A DNA stretch of 64,000 bases, from contig JAGTTD010000012.1 of NCBI GenBank assembly GCA_018398585.1, positions 20,965,036 through 21,029,035 of the forward strand. Reading direction: 5' to 3'. The position numbers and the translations under genes are program-made. The notes below the pieces were generated by a model. That model had not been told where the DNA came from. It was given only the letters and a program-made list of their open reading frames with translations, and searched no databases. Below, one piece after another: positions 55,701 to 64,000 of the stretch; the first letter of the stretch is position 1, and each line of letters starts with the position of its first letter. The stretch is from Simmondsia chinensis (lineage: Eukaryota; Streptophyta; Magnoliopsida; Caryophyllales; Simmondsiaceae).

Positions 55701-57854
55701 AAATATTTTTGATGGGGAATGCAGGTGCCAGTGTACATAGGAGCACAAGTAATGGCATCATTTTGTGCAGCATTTATCTTAAAGGGGGTATTCCACCCCA
55801 TGATGGGTGGAGGAGTGACTGTGCCTTCAGTCAACTACGCCCAGGCTTTTGCCTTGGAGTTCGTCATTGCTTTCAACCTCATGTTTGTCGTCACTGCTGT
55901 TGCCACCGACACTCGTGCTGTATGTCTTTTGCGCAATTTTATGCCTTATTTATGTATGTATTTTGTGCTTTTATATACATGAAACAACACAATAGCTTTC
56001 AACCTCAGGATAGAATTTTTGTAATTTTGAATTACAATCCCTAGTTAAAATAAAATAAAAGGTAACACTTGCATGCACCTTACCTCAAATGTAACTTTTG
56101 CACAATAAAGTTATAGACCTTAATTCCCAAATGCAACATTTGGACTAGGACGTTATGAACACTCGATTGAATATTCGAGCAAGAGTCTTTTTGTGCTTGG
56201 ACCAAACATAATACACCTCATACACCCAAAAAAAAGAAAAAAAAAAACCCCGCTTTTTTAAAGAACATTCATGCACTCTCTGCTTATAGCAACAACAGCG
56301 CAAAGCCTAGTTTTACCCCTACAAAATACTACCCTATAGAGAAGTTATTTCTAAAGTGCCCCTTTCACACCCTCCGCTTGCCTCATTACAAATTCATGCA
56401 CTAATGCAGGTCATGTACGTCTAAAGACTAGAATGTGTTGATACAGAACTAATGGGGACGGATTACCTAATTTTTTAAAACTACATTATAGATATCATCA
56501 CAGAGATATTAACTCACCCTTATTCAATCTCATTCAAAATTCAAATTAATTTTCTTTTCTTTCTCATCATCAATTCTGTTTCTCTTCTACAATAATTCTG
56601 ATGTAATTACATCTATCAAATCTTCCTCTTATTTCCAAATCATTTACCTCTTCACACTCCATTTGTTTATACTAGTGAAAGTACTAACATATATACTAGT
56701 TCTGGAGTGGAACCTTCATTGGTGTGCACTACTGGAATCAAAGCCATTCATATTGTCCCATGAATTACCAATCTAATGGGGGTGAATGCGGTTCACCGGT
56801 CAAATTAAAGGTTTGACATTGTTATGGGGGACGGTTGGTCACATGTTGCAAAGAAGTTTGTCATTGAAACTGTTCTTCCTAATGTATATTTGCAGGTTGG
56901 GGAGTTGGCGGGAATCGCGGTAGGGGCAACAGTCATGCTCAACATCCTTATTGCCGGGTAAATTTACCCCAATTTTCTTTGATTATTCAAACAATAAAAT
57001 CATGTTACTAAGCTCTTCCTCATTATATATTTGTTGTTCTAGAATTTTAACTACAATTTTAACTGAAAATTACATTCTGATCAAATTCTTCTTTCTTATG
57101 ATTTTAAAATTTGCCTTTATTGTGTGAATATTTATGGTGTATTTGTCTTGAAAAGAGGTAAAGACACTCGATATAATGAAACTAGTTTGGATTCTTTTAC
57201 CGTAAACACTGGGGAAAACTTTCCCTTTCTTATTAACAAAATTATTTTTTTATTTTAAGAAATCCAACAAAATGAGAGCAATTGAATCAAAACTGGAAAA
57301 TTTTCTTCCTTTCTTTACTCTAAAGCTTAATATCTCATGCAAGTAAAACAAAATCTCCGTTTAATTATTATTATTATGAATAATTTAATGAAAAATGAGA
57401 ACATGAAGTGCTTATCTAAAATCTAAGCTTGTGCTTTCTTAAATTTCACCGGCTTTGAAGCCCGACTCACGAATTTGGCACACATGAGATCCACATATAG
57501 CCTAAGTGGGGTTCCATCCTAAAACCAATTGGCAACAGGTGGAGTAGCACATTCGATTTATATATTGATCTCTTCACTTTTGCAACTTCAATATGAGATT
57601 CTTGTACTTGACTCGCTTGTGGAGTCCTCAATATATTTCGCATTATCAGGCCAATGACGGGAGCATCAATGAACCCAGTGCGAACATTGGGGCCAGCAAT
57701 AGCTGCAAACAACTTCAAAGGTATATGGATTTACCTTACTGCTCCTATCCTGGGGGCACTGTCTGGCGCAGGCGTCTACTACGGAATCAAATTGCCCGAG
57801 GAAGACGAGAACGTTCTCAAGCAACCTTCCGCTGTTCCTAGCTTTAGAACTTGA
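43486..57854 (+). CDS. NIP6;1: NIP6;1-like aquaporin (boric acid channel family), 5 exons
   Basis: Joined exons 43486-43728, 54484-54708, 55725-55919, 56896-56957 and 57650-57854 encode 309 aa. All introns have GT…AG borders and phases 0,0,0,2. The N-terminus [18 protein letters not shown] and segment [10 protein letters not shown] are hallmarks of NIP6;1/NIP5;1. First pore box is [13 protein letters not shown], second [10 protein letters not shown], i.e. NPA and NPV as in NIP6;1. Ala at the LE1 filter position (GASMN) fits NIP6;1; NIP5;1 has Gly. Six membrane segments are expected. The family moves boric acid and small solutes across the plasma membrane; in Arabidopsis NIP6;1 distributes boron to young tissues. 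Intron 1 is 10.8 kb through TE insertion. The start is the first ATG after the TATA box. Confidence 0.93.
44442..44891 (-). repeat. LTR-like repeat in intron 1
   Basis: Collinear with 55036-55569 in intron 2: blocks such as caagcacattaaatttga, aaaaacatgtttagatg and ccgtttgacattaac recur in order. Ends TGATG…TCA. On the - strand a TATA-like ctataaatgc is present near 44590, so it may be a solo LTR in antisense orientation. No matching flanks. Confidence 0.55.
44896..45520. mobile_element. Possible hAT-like MITE in intron 1
   Basis: Starts agggtgcgtttgttcaactt and ends near aaatgcagcctta, giving an imperfect inverted terminus of the GGGTGCGTTTG type common in plant hAT MITEs. AT-rich interior with poly(T). 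No clear 8-bp duplication. Confidence 0.4.
45521..46199. other. AT-rich intron 1 sequence
   Basis: No gene or element recognised; a T run at 45699-45707. Confidence 0.5.
46200..46380 (+). mobile_element. LINE-like 3' end with poly(A)
   Basis: Sequence with ggcctaactaaggtcgacct and tcgagctttgctaaaaatta ends in 16 A at 46365-46380. It resembles the tail of the following insertion (ggcctaggcct…cggctttgccgatattt), suggesting the same L1-type source. The 5' limit is unknown. Confidence 0.5.
46400..47472 (+). mobile_element. LINE-like retroposon with poly(A) and 16-bp TSD
   Basis: A 1073-bp insert ending in an A run (47461-47471), flanked by perfect 16-bp copies of TCACAGTCAAACTGTT at 46384-46399 and 47473-47488, the signature of target-primed reverse transcription. 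Frame 46613-46921 and the following broken sequence encode a Lys/Arg-rich protein segment ([20 protein letters not shown]) and later [18 protein letters not shown], which may be the end of an L1 ORF1-like protein. Then a T-rich 3' region. No RT seen. Confidence 0.78.
47489..47685. other. AT-rich spacer in intron 1
   Basis: No feature beyond A-runs near 47629-47643. Confidence 0.5.
47686..48260 (+). mobile_element. TRIM (miniature LTR retrotransposon), 575 bp
   Basis: Two 202-bp direct LTRs (47686-47887 and 48059-48260) flank a 171-bp interior that starts with primer binding site TGGTATCAGAGC (47888-47899) and ends with polypurine tract tgagggggag (48049-48058). LTR ends are TGTTGAG…TTTAACA in the right copy; the left copy starts TATTGAG. 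Flanks AACTT/AATTT are a possible duplication with one mismatch. No coding capacity, as expected for TRIMs; it must use enzymes of other elements. Confidence 0.88.
48300..48580 (-). pseudogene. Copia Gag fragment in intron 1
   Basis: The - strand reads [20 protein letters not shown], then MVKDLLV, stop, then [19 protein letters not shown] and [15 protein letters not shown], the N-terminal half of a copia UBN2-type Gag (FDGxNNFxLW; DWEELxxKAxxTIxLxL). It is antisense to the aquaporin. The overlapping + frame 48451-48747 is a shadow. It is not part of the copia element starting at 48847, whose gag is missing. Confidence 0.65.
48847..48989 (-). repeat. 3' LTR of copia IV
   Basis: On the - strand it starts TGTTAGAATATAATG after gggaggA and holds a TATA-type cctataaatat near 48893-48903. 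About 20 mismatches to the partner LTR by eye. Confidence 0.85.
48990..50061 (-). pseudogene. Copia IV RT C-terminus and RNase H
   Basis: Frame 49476-50051 has [57 protein letters not shown] and [13 protein letters not shown]. After a stop the next frames give [16 protein letters not shown] RNase H start, [15 protein letters not shown] and, in 48984-49193, [19 protein letters not shown] and [10 protein letters not shown]. The YVDD region is in another frame near 49950. Inactive. Confidence 0.82.
50067..50681 (+). repeat. 5' LTR of gypsy V
   Basis: 615 bp, collinear with 52504-53095; TATA box cctatataaagg at about 50470-50481. The frames seen within it (for example 50196-50489) recur in the 3' LTR and are translated LTR. 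Confidence 0.85.
50704..51720 (+). pseudogene. Gypsy V Gag
   Basis: Broken frames 50832-51227 and 51258-51518 give the Gag core: [20 protein letters not shown], then [19 protein letters not shown], then [38 protein letters not shown] and [25 protein letters not shown] knuckle CFKCGEMRH follows in 51491-51706, with a stop right after His. Stops at about 51224 and 51518. Confidence 0.8.
51931..52236 (+). pseudogene. Gypsy V retropepsin-like domain
   Basis: The frame contains [38 protein letters not shown] and [19 protein letters not shown]. The catalytic motif, usually D-[GS]-G/S, reads DSRS, so the active site is probably degraded. The protein ends at 52236 and no polymerase follows. Confidence 0.75.
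52237..52503. other. Remnant between protease and 3' LTR of gypsy V
   Basis: About 270 bp in place of the RT-RNase H-integrase module, ending in a purine-rich ggccggagagga (polypurine tract) before the LTR. The long frame 52233-52871 runs from here into the LTR and is not a gene. Confidence 0.6.
52504..53095 (+). repeat. 3' LTR of gypsy V
   Basis: 592 bp, TGATGCAG…CTGCATCA; collinear with 50067-50681. Confidence 0.85.
53101..54028 (-). pseudogene. Copia IV integrase end and RT N-terminus
   Basis: On the - strand, reading leftward: a Pro-rich linker with [16 protein letters not shown] (53662-53990), then [20 protein letters not shown] and [11 protein letters not shown] (53432-53560), then [10 protein letters not shown] with a frameshift, then [20 protein letters not shown] and [13 protein letters not shown] (53111-53280), stopping at the gypsy insertion. 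The rest of RT resumes at 50061. Confidence 0.78.
54042..54184 (-). repeat. 5' LTR of copia IV
   Basis: Partner of 48847-48989, 143 bp each; followed on the right by the CTCAC duplication (54185-54189). Confidence 0.85.
54484..54708 (+). CDS. NIP6;1: NIP6;1 exon 2
   Basis: 75 codons: [20 protein letters not shown] (membrane helix 1), [20 protein letters not shown] (helix 2), loop [18 protein letters not shown] with the NPA box, ending HFPWAQ. Acceptor AACCAG| at 54483, donor CAA|GTAAGT at 54709. Confidence 0.93.
54709..55724 (+). other. Intron 2 of NIP6;1
   Basis: 1016 bp, GTAAGT…TGCAG. Mostly occupied by the LTR-like repeat at 55036-55569. The 215-residue frame at 55397-56044 overlaps exon 3 in another phase and is a shadow. 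Confidence 0.85.
55036..55569 (-). repeat. LTR-like repeat in intron 2
   Basis: TGATCATCG…CTACATCA, collinear with 44442-44891 but more complete (534 bp). On the - strand a TATA box (gcctataaatag) lies near 55173-55185, so it reads antisense to the gene. Flanks do not match; solo LTR is the best guess. Confidence 0.58.
55725..55919 (+). CDS. NIP6;1: NIP6;1 exon 3
   Basis: 65 codons: [20 protein letters not shown] (helix 3), [19 protein letters not shown], then [19 protein letters not shown] (helices 4 and 5), ending TRA. Acceptor AATGCAG|, donor GCT|GTATGT at 55920. Confidence 0.93.
55920..56895 (+). other. Intron 3 of NIP6;1
   Basis: 976 bp, GTATGT…TTGCAG. No element recognised; an A-rich tract at 56228-56248. 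Confidence 0.8.
56896..56957 (+). CDS. NIP6;1: NIP6;1 exon 4
   Basis: A 62-base exon, [20 protein letters not shown] plus GG of a split glycine codon. Acceptor TTTGCAG|, donor GG|GTAAAT at 56958. Too short to show as a long frame but unambiguous from the family sequence. Confidence 0.92.
56958..57649 (+). other. Intron 4 of NIP6;1
   Basis: 692 bp, GTAAAT…ATCAG. The last third is a solo LTR (57437-57633), leaving only about 16 bases of non-TE sequence before exon 5. Confidence 0.85.
57437..57633 (-). mobile_element. Solo TRIM-family LTR at the exon 5 acceptor
   Basis: Its reverse complement follows the TRIM LTR at 47686-47887 end to end: TGAGGACTCCACAAG…, then gccaattggttttaggatgg, then cttaggctatatgtggatct, then gtgaaatttaaga. 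About 197 bp against 202 bp. No interior sequence, so it is a solo LTR, antisense to the gene. Confidence 0.82.
57650..57854 (+). CDS. NIP6;1: NIP6;1 exon 5
   Basis: Completes the split glycine, then [20 protein letters not shown] (loop E, NPV box and filter Arg), [20 protein letters not shown] (helix 6), and cytosolic tail KLPEEDEN…PSFRT with stop TGA. Acceptor TTATCAG| at 57649 lies about 16 bp after a solo LTR. Confidence 0.92.
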
Positions 57855-58911
57855 TTATGTAACTCTCCAATGTCACTAATAGCACATAGTGTAGTGGGAT
57901 TCAATCCTAGGTCGCTTCAGCTTCGATGATCTTTATCACTAGACCAAGTTATATGATTTGTGTGAATGTACTTTGTGTAAGTAGCTCTTTTCTTTTTCAA
58001 TGATGTATAATTACAAGATTGTGAAGATGAAAACAAGGTATTACAAATGTTATAAAAGAGTAACTGCAAATTTATTATTCTTTAACTTTTTTTTTTTTAA
58101 TAAATAGCGACAGAGTCGCGATATATAGCAGGCAACTCGAACAAGCGAGACCTGAGTCAATAGTTAACTTTTTCTTTAACTTTATGTTGCAGTAACTTAT
58201 AAGCATAGATGATTAAGTGGTACGTTTACCAAAGAAGAGGATAATATGACACAACTACTTTAATTTGATAGAAAATTGGTAATCATTTAACATCCCAGTC
58301 AATATTTAGTTGTGTTTTAGGCTCGAATTTCTCCAAGTAATATCAAATGTGTTTATGTTTTATCAACTAAAGTCATACTCTTATGTTAAGGAAAAATGGG
58401 TCGGATTTGGATTAAATTGGATGTCCCTCTAATCTAACGAATTACAAACGTGATCCAATTTGTACTTCATAGAAACTAAATCCAAAACCGGTATTGTGGA
58501 GTGAAAAGACTCCTGATCCTACTCGAAAACAAATTTTATGTCCTAACATCTTCAACATCGTGCGCAAGGTGTGATACCATGGATGATGATAACGATAGTT
58601 GCCATACTTTTACCGCCCCGGATCCTTCCAGGGTGAGATAAGTGATTCAAAACTTCGCACGACCCCAAAAGCAAGTTAGAGAAAGAGAATATGAAAAGAA
58701 TAGATAGCAGTTAATGCTATTGCGCTATTCATTATATATATAATCAGGTGCTTCGCTAAATCCAAATCCAGCCCCGCAACCAACATCCTATCCGATCCAT
58801 TTATAACCTTGCTTTTCATATTCAAACTCATTGTAATTGAAGTAAGTTAATTAGACTACTGGATCAAGTTAATTAGACTACTAGATCACACTGTAAACAA
58901 TTAAATTTTGT
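57855..58911. other. 3' flank of the aquaporin gene
   Basis: Presumed 3' UTR and intergenic sequence. A cluster near 57998-58025 (ttcaatgatgtataattac) could serve polyadenylation, unproven. A T run at 58089-58099 is followed by aataaatagcgacagagtcg. No gene recognised. Confidence 0.5.
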
Positions 58912-59574
58912 CTCTTAAAATTACAAAAAATCCCCTGACTTTTGCTTTAAAAACAGAAAACCTCCCTCACAAATAAAACCACTCATTAAACCCCCTCACT
59001 TTCAAAAAATTATCACTTTATCCTCAACAACTTTTTTTGACCATTTTGCCCCTCGAAATAAAATTGTTAAGTATTTTATTTTATTTAGAGGTAAGATTTT
59101 ATGTTTTGAGAAAAATAAGAATTTTTTTCATATTTATAGAATGAAAGTGACTTTTTATATTAATAAAAAGTATTATTTTAATTAATTATATAGTAGTGAC
59201 ATTATAATATCAACAAAAATATTGTATTTTATCTTATAATATTTTTTAAAAATATTTTTTATCTTCTAAACTTATAATATCATTACTATAATTAACTAAA
59301 ATAATTATATATGTTATAAATATATAAAATTTTCTTAATTCTATTACGAAAAACATAAAATTTTTCAAATTTTTGCCTAATAATATAAAACCCCTTTCTA
59401 AAAATATAATTAAACATTTAATCCCCTCACTTTTGAGGGGCAAAATAATCAAAAGAAGTTTCATAGCGTTAAGTGATAAATTTTTAAAAATGAAGGGGTT
59501 TTGTGAGTGCTTTTATTTGTGAGGAAGGTTTTCTCTTTTTGAAGCAAAAGATTGGAGTTTTTTGTAATTTATCC
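58912..59574. mobile_element. Large foldback (MULE-like) MITE
   Basis: Arms of about 140 bp: left from attacaaaaaatcccctgac through tgaccattttgcccctcgaa; right is the reverse complement (ttgaggggcaaaataatcaa through attggagttttttgtaattt). The center is AT-rich. Target duplication not resolved. The - strand frame 59246-59464 is chance. Confidence 0.72.
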
Positions 59575-59819
59575 TAATTTTTAATTGAGTTGATTAAAAG
59601 TCAACAGTTGTTTGGATCCAAAAAAGAAATTAATAATAATTTTAAAAAAATAATAATAAAATAAACTTACAAAATATCTAAAAAGCCCCTCTAGCTTTAG
59701 AATGATTTTTTTTATTATTATAAATAGACCAGCCCTTCTTGATTTGAGGGGATTTGGAAATTAAAAAGAGAAAAGAGAGAAATTTAAAAGCCCTTCTTGA
59801 TTTAAGTACACCAATCGCT

Positions 59820-61850
59820 GCAAATGAAAACCATTGAATCTACTGGGTCAACTAGAGTGCCTGCAATGGTAACTAGCGTTGTCCCCATGGAGGAGTAACT
59901 AGCCAAGTTGCAAGAGATGGTGGAAAATCTCAACAATGTTGTAAGTGAGAAAGATGCACAAATACACAAACAAAAGCCTCTAAATCACTGCTTTCCACAA
60001 TAAAGTCTCTGAGCATGAGTCCAGGAGGGATGCTAGGAAGGCCATTGTTGATAATGATGGTGTTAACTCTGATGATGGAGAAGCGTGGATGAATCCTTCA
60101 AAGGTTGTCGCTGCCCCGAGGCCTGCACCAACATCGAAATTGGTGTCACCGCTTTATCAGTCCAACAGATCCAGGAGCTGATCGCTAACACTGTGAAGGC
60201 CCAAATGGGTAGTTCATTACATGGTAACCACCGTTATCAAAAGCCACACACTCGAATAATTGACAATTTCGAGATGCTTATCGGGTATTTACCCCCCAAA
60301 TTCTAGCTGTTTGATTGGAAAGGGAACCCATGCCAGCACATTGCCCACTTTGTCGAGACATGTAGCAATGCTAGAACTCAGAGAGACCTTTGGTAAAATA
60401 GTTCGTTCACTCCCTCAAAGACACAACCTTTGATTGGTGTACTGACCTGGAGTTGGAGTCTATTAACAGCTGGGAATAGATGGAAATCGAGTTTCTCAAT
60501 AGATTCTACAGTACCCAATGCACCGTCTCTATGTTGGAGCTTACAAAAACAACTCAATAGAGGAAGAATGGGTCATCAACTACATTCAATGATGGCGTGC
60601 TTTGAGCCTTGACTGCAGATATCGTCTTTTTGAGACCTTAGCCATTGAGATGCGCACACAAGGCATGCAGTTGGAACTGTCTTACATCTTGCAAGCGCTG
60701 AAGCCTAAGACTTTTGAGGAGATAGCAACCTGTGCGCATGACATCGAGGTGAACTGGCTAATCATGGTGGCAAGGCCTATTTGGTCCTTGATGTCAAAAA
60801 GGACCGCAGAGAAGGAAAGAAGGTCAAAAAGCCAGCCAAGCCTACTGTGAAAAAGACTATGACTGTAAACACAGCACCTATCAAAATCTCTAGCAAGCCA
60901 ATAGGGGCTAAAGAGAAGAAGGTCTCCCTACCAAGAGAAGCTAAGAGGAGGCAGTCAACTTTGAAAGAGTTGCATCAAAAGGTGTACCCTTTTCCTAACT
61001 CTGACCTGCCTGGCATGCTTGACGATCTCCTGGAGAAGAATCTCATCACTCTTCCAAAACCAAAGCGTCCTGATGAGTTAGGACAAACCTCTTTCCCAAT
61101 ATACTACAAGTACCATTGAGTGGTCAGTCACCCTATTGAAAAATGCATTACCCTGAAAGAGCGCATCATGCAACTAGTGAACAAAGGGAAGTTCGTCCTA
61201 GAATCTGAGGATGTAGTTGAAGTGAACCATGCTTCTATGATGCTCAAGTCTATTGCAAGTTCAACAATGGAGCCTTCGTCTTGCAAAAACCCTTAACTAA
61301 AAGAATGTTGTCATGCCATCTAATTTGAAAGTTTAGAGCCCGTAACGATCCATGCTTAAGAAGAGTTTTTTTGTGCGGAAGAGCTAGGGGAGACCAAAGG
61401 ACATATCGAGGACGACGAAGAGGTTTGGATATTTGTCACAGGTAAGAAATCAAGGAGATATCTCCCCCCCCCCCCCCCCCCCCCCCCCCCACCAAAAAAA
61501 AAATCAAACCTCGCCAAAAGGGTAAGCAAGTCTGGAGAAGTTTTTATTATTTCGAAAAGTGCAAGAGTATGAAGCCAAAAGCTAAAAAGCAAGAGGTCAT
61601 GCCAATCGACCTTTTGACATAGAAGCCGCGGAGTTTTGTTACCCTTGAAGATTTCTTTCCCAAGGGTTACTTCAAGGAGGTCAGTGTATACTCTACAACT
61701 TGTTATGAAGTCCCTGAATTCGTTGATGGAACACATGAGGAAATAGAAGCTTTTCATAAGCAAGCAGCAAGCTATTCCATTACTGAGGAGGATGCGAAGC
61801 TCCTGGCCACCCTTCAGGCATTACCAACATATTTAGGCTAGCATCGCATC
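59820..61850 (+). pseudogene. Gypsy Gag remnant, + strand
   Basis: Frames in all three phases recover parts of a plant gypsy Gag-Pol start: LQEMVENLNNVVSEKDAQI; IQELIANTVKAQMGSS; FDWKGNPCQHIAHFVETCSN; IVFLRP-like and EIATCAHDIEV; then basic KKDRREGKKVKKPAKPTVKK and YPFPNSDLPGMLDDLLEKN with LITLPKPKRPDELG at 60781-61119. Many stops. A poly(C) tract interrupts it at 61464. Nothing after 61850 continues it. Confidence 0.65.
61464..61490. repeat. 27-base C homopolymer
   Basis: 27 consecutive C within the gag remnant, followed by acc and an A run. Such long C runs are rare in plant DNA and error-prone in sequencing. Confidence 0.9.
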
Positions 61851-61869
61851 GTATAGTTGTCAACTAAAC

Positions 61870-62626
61870 ATCGCTGGAATTTAGTCCGGGCACTCGAGAA
61901 TCCAAAGTGCGTCATCTAACTTTTTCGACCAATCTTTTCTTGAAGCACTAACAGTCTTTTCAAGAATAGCTTTCAATTCTCGATTTGAAAATTTCACTTG
62001 ACCACTTGTTTGAGGATGGTATGGGGCACCCGCATAGTATGTGACTCCATACTCACTCAATTAAGCTTTAAGTTGACGTTCACGAAAGTGTTTCCTGCCA
62101 TCACTTATAATTGCTCTAGGAGTTCCAAATCGAGAAAAGATGTTCTTTCTTACAAAGTTGACCATACCTCTTGAATCATTGGTTGGAAAAGCAGCTACTT
62201 CAACCCACTTCGATACATAATCTACAGCAACCAAAATAAATCTAATAGAAAATGATGAAGGAAAAGGACCCATGAAATCAAACCCCCAAACGTCAAATAA
62301 TTCAACAACTAAACTGTTGTTTAGGGGCATTTCATGTCTCCTGGAAATATTTTTCCTTCTTTGACATCGATCACATTTACTAAAAAATTTGAAAGCATCT
62401 TTAAAAAGTGTAGGCCAATAAAACCCTGATTGTAAAACCTTATCTGCAGTCCTTGTTCCACCATAATGACCACCAGTTTCCAAGGAATGGCAATGACGCA
62501 TAATGTCTTCCATTTCTTCTTTAGGTACACACCTTCTAATGATTTGGTCCGCATAATGCTTATATATTCTTCCCAAAAAAATTGCTTTAAATCCTCGAAG
62601 AACTTCTTCTTTTTTTGATATGTCAT
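61870..62626 (-). pseudogene. Gypsy integrase (edge element)
   Basis: Frame 62061-62576: MRHCHSLETGGHYGGTRTAD and CDRCQRRKNISRRHEMP (HHCC zinc finger), then VWGFDFMGPFPSSF with catalytic Asp, VAVDYVSKWVEVAAFPT, SRFGTPRAIISDGRKHF (second Asp; DGG changed to DGR). After a stop at 62060, [20 protein letters not shown] follows to about 61950. Confidence 0.82.
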
Positions 62627-62641
62627 GTCTTTGGGTAGTTC

Positions 62642-63226
62642 CTATGCAACCAAATAGTTGATAATGTCAGTATACCATGGATAATTAGGATTTTTGCTTA
62701 CCATCATACGATTTTTATTCGGGAATTTTTCATTGAGAGAGAGACTTTCGTCCTCTCGTTCAAGGCGTGATAAATGATCTGCCACAACATTAACTGTTCC
62801 TATTTGTCCTGGATTTCTAAATCGAACTCTTGAAGCAACAAAATCCATCTTATCAGTCTCGGTTTTGCATCCTGTTTTGCAAAGAGGTATTTAAGAGCAG
62901 AGTGATCAGTGTATACAATTAGCTTAGAATTTAGCAAGTAGGAACGAAATTTGTCAATTGCAAAAACAACAACTAGTAATTCCTTCTGGGTCGTAGCATA
63001 TTTAACTTGTGCATCCGTTAAAGTCTTACTAGCATAGTAAATTACATAAAAACTTTTGTTCCTTCTTTGCCCTAGCACTAACCCTACTGCATGTAAGCTC
63101 AAAGTGCAAGGTCCAATCGGGTGCGGCGATTATTGGCGCTGACACTAGTTTTTCCTTCAAAGTTTCAAAAGCACGCATACAGTCACTATCAAAGTTAAAA
63201 GGACATCCTTCATCAATAAATTGCAA
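62642..63226 (-). pseudogene. Gypsy RNase H (edge element)
   Basis: Frames 63029-63226 ([33 protein letters not shown]) and 62800-63102 ([72 protein letters not shown]). 62642-62848 has VNVVADHLSRLEREDES. Frameshifts at about 63100 and 62830. Confidence 0.82.
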
Positions 63227-64000
63227 AGAGGCTTCGTGATCTTAGAAAAGTCTTTAATAAATCTTCTACAGAAACTTGAATGACCCAAGAAACTTTGAAT
63301 GCCCTTAAGATTAGTAGGGGCGATAATCGCTCTATCACTTTAATTTTTCCTCTATCAATCTCAATTCCCTATTTCGCAATCATATGCCCTAACACAATCC
63401 CTCCATGTACCATGAAATGACATTTCTCCCAATTCAAAACAAGATTAGTGTTAGTGCATCTTTGTAAGACCATAGAGAGGTTAGCTAAACAATCATCAAA
63501 TGAGGCACCAAAGACTGAAAAATCATCCATAAATACCTCAATGAATTTTCCACCATGTCACTAAATATTGCCATCATACACCGCCGAAATGTGGCAGGAG
63601 CATTGCATAATCCCAAAGGCATTCTCTTATAGGCAAAGATACCATATGGACAAGTAAAAGTGGTCTTTTCCTAATCTCCCGATGCTATGGCAATTTGGTT
63701 ATATCCTGAATAACCAGTATAGAAACAGTAATACGAATGGCTAGCAAGTTTTTCTAACATTTGATCAATGAATGTAAGAAAAAATGGTCTTTTCGGGTGG
63801 CATCATTAAGTTTTCTGCAATCTATACACACCCTCCACCCTGTGACGGTCCTAGTAGGGATGAGCTCATTGTTCTCATTTTCTACTACAGTTATTCCCCC
63901 TTTCTTTGGAACTACTTGTATTGGACTTACCCACGGACTATCATATATGGGATAAATGATCCCGGTATCTAATAACTAGACAACTTCTTTCCTTACCACC
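63227..64000 (-). pseudogene. Gypsy reverse transcriptase (edge element), partial
   Basis: Several broken frames read MPLGLCNAPATFRRCMMAIF, then a YxDD-type FMDDFSVFG region near 63510-63540, then NWEKCHFMVHGGIVLGH near 63380-63440. Rightward, SPWVSPIQVVPKKGG and RVCIDCRKLN (63830-63940) are the RT fingers. It is cut by the window end. Confidence 0.78.

Larger units (their letters stand above)
61870..64000 (-). mobile_element. Athila-like gypsy pol fragment at the window edge
   Basis: - strand integrase, RNase H and reverse transcriptase in order, entering from beyond 64000. It is related to, but clearly diverged from, element II. The left end (integrase C-terminus) stops at about 61870 against the + strand gag remnant with no LTR visible. 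Confidence 0.8.

Noticed and set aside
55397..56044. 215-residue + strand frame over intron 2 and exon 3
   Set aside because: Different phase from exon 3, includes LTR-like repeat and intron sequence, no family resemblance.

Overview
This window is plant nuclear DNA, most likely from a dicot. It has no bacterial or organellar gene organisation. It is AT-rich and dominated by Ty3/gypsy and Ty1/copia LTR retrotransposons, LINE and SINE fragments and foldback MITEs, and it carries one recognisable host gene with introns.

Host gene: a five-exon aquaporin of the NIP II group, NIP6;1-like (boric acid channel family), on the + strand at 43486-57854. Exons are 43486-43728, 54484-54708, 55725-55919, 56896-56957 and 57650-57854, giving 309 aa with NPA and NPV boxes. 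A TATA box lies at 43415, about 100 bp downstream of an Au-type SINE remnant. Intron 1 is 10.8 kb, swollen by an LTR-like repeat, two polyadenylated LINE-like insertions, a TRIM element, an antisense copia gag fragment and a copia element that itself contains a gypsy element. Intron 2 carries an LTR-like repeat. Intron 4 carries a solo TRIM-family LTR ending about 16 bp before the exon 5 acceptor.

Left half (1-38.9 kb), in order: the 3' end of a decayed copia element (up to 2143, - strand); Athila-like gypsy element I (2144-9535, - strand, pol deleted, with a 555-bp solo LTR in its right LTR); a non-coding block (9.5-16.2 kb) with three unrelated minisatellite arrays (about 28-30, 55 and 43 bp); Athila-like gypsy element II (16212-28976, - strand, inserted into the 43-bp array with a perfect TTGAC duplication and carrying remnants of gag, protease, RT, RNase H and integrase); and copia element III (29704-38894, + strand), whose RT is split by a 3.1-kb composite insertion containing an intact 332-aa antisense ORF.

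38.9-42.1 kb is a MITE cluster, including a three-level nest (MULE-like in MULE-like with a hAT-like core) resolved by 9-, 9- and 8-bp target duplications. Right flank (57.9-64 kb): a large foldback element, a decayed + strand gypsy gag, and a - strand gypsy pol running off the window edge.

Nearly all TE reading frames are broken by stops and frameshifts, so these are fossils. The aquaporin is the only gene likely to make a functional host protein. No tRNA or rRNA gene and no CRISPR array was seen. Coordinates and similarity statements come from reading by eye; no alignments or searches were run.
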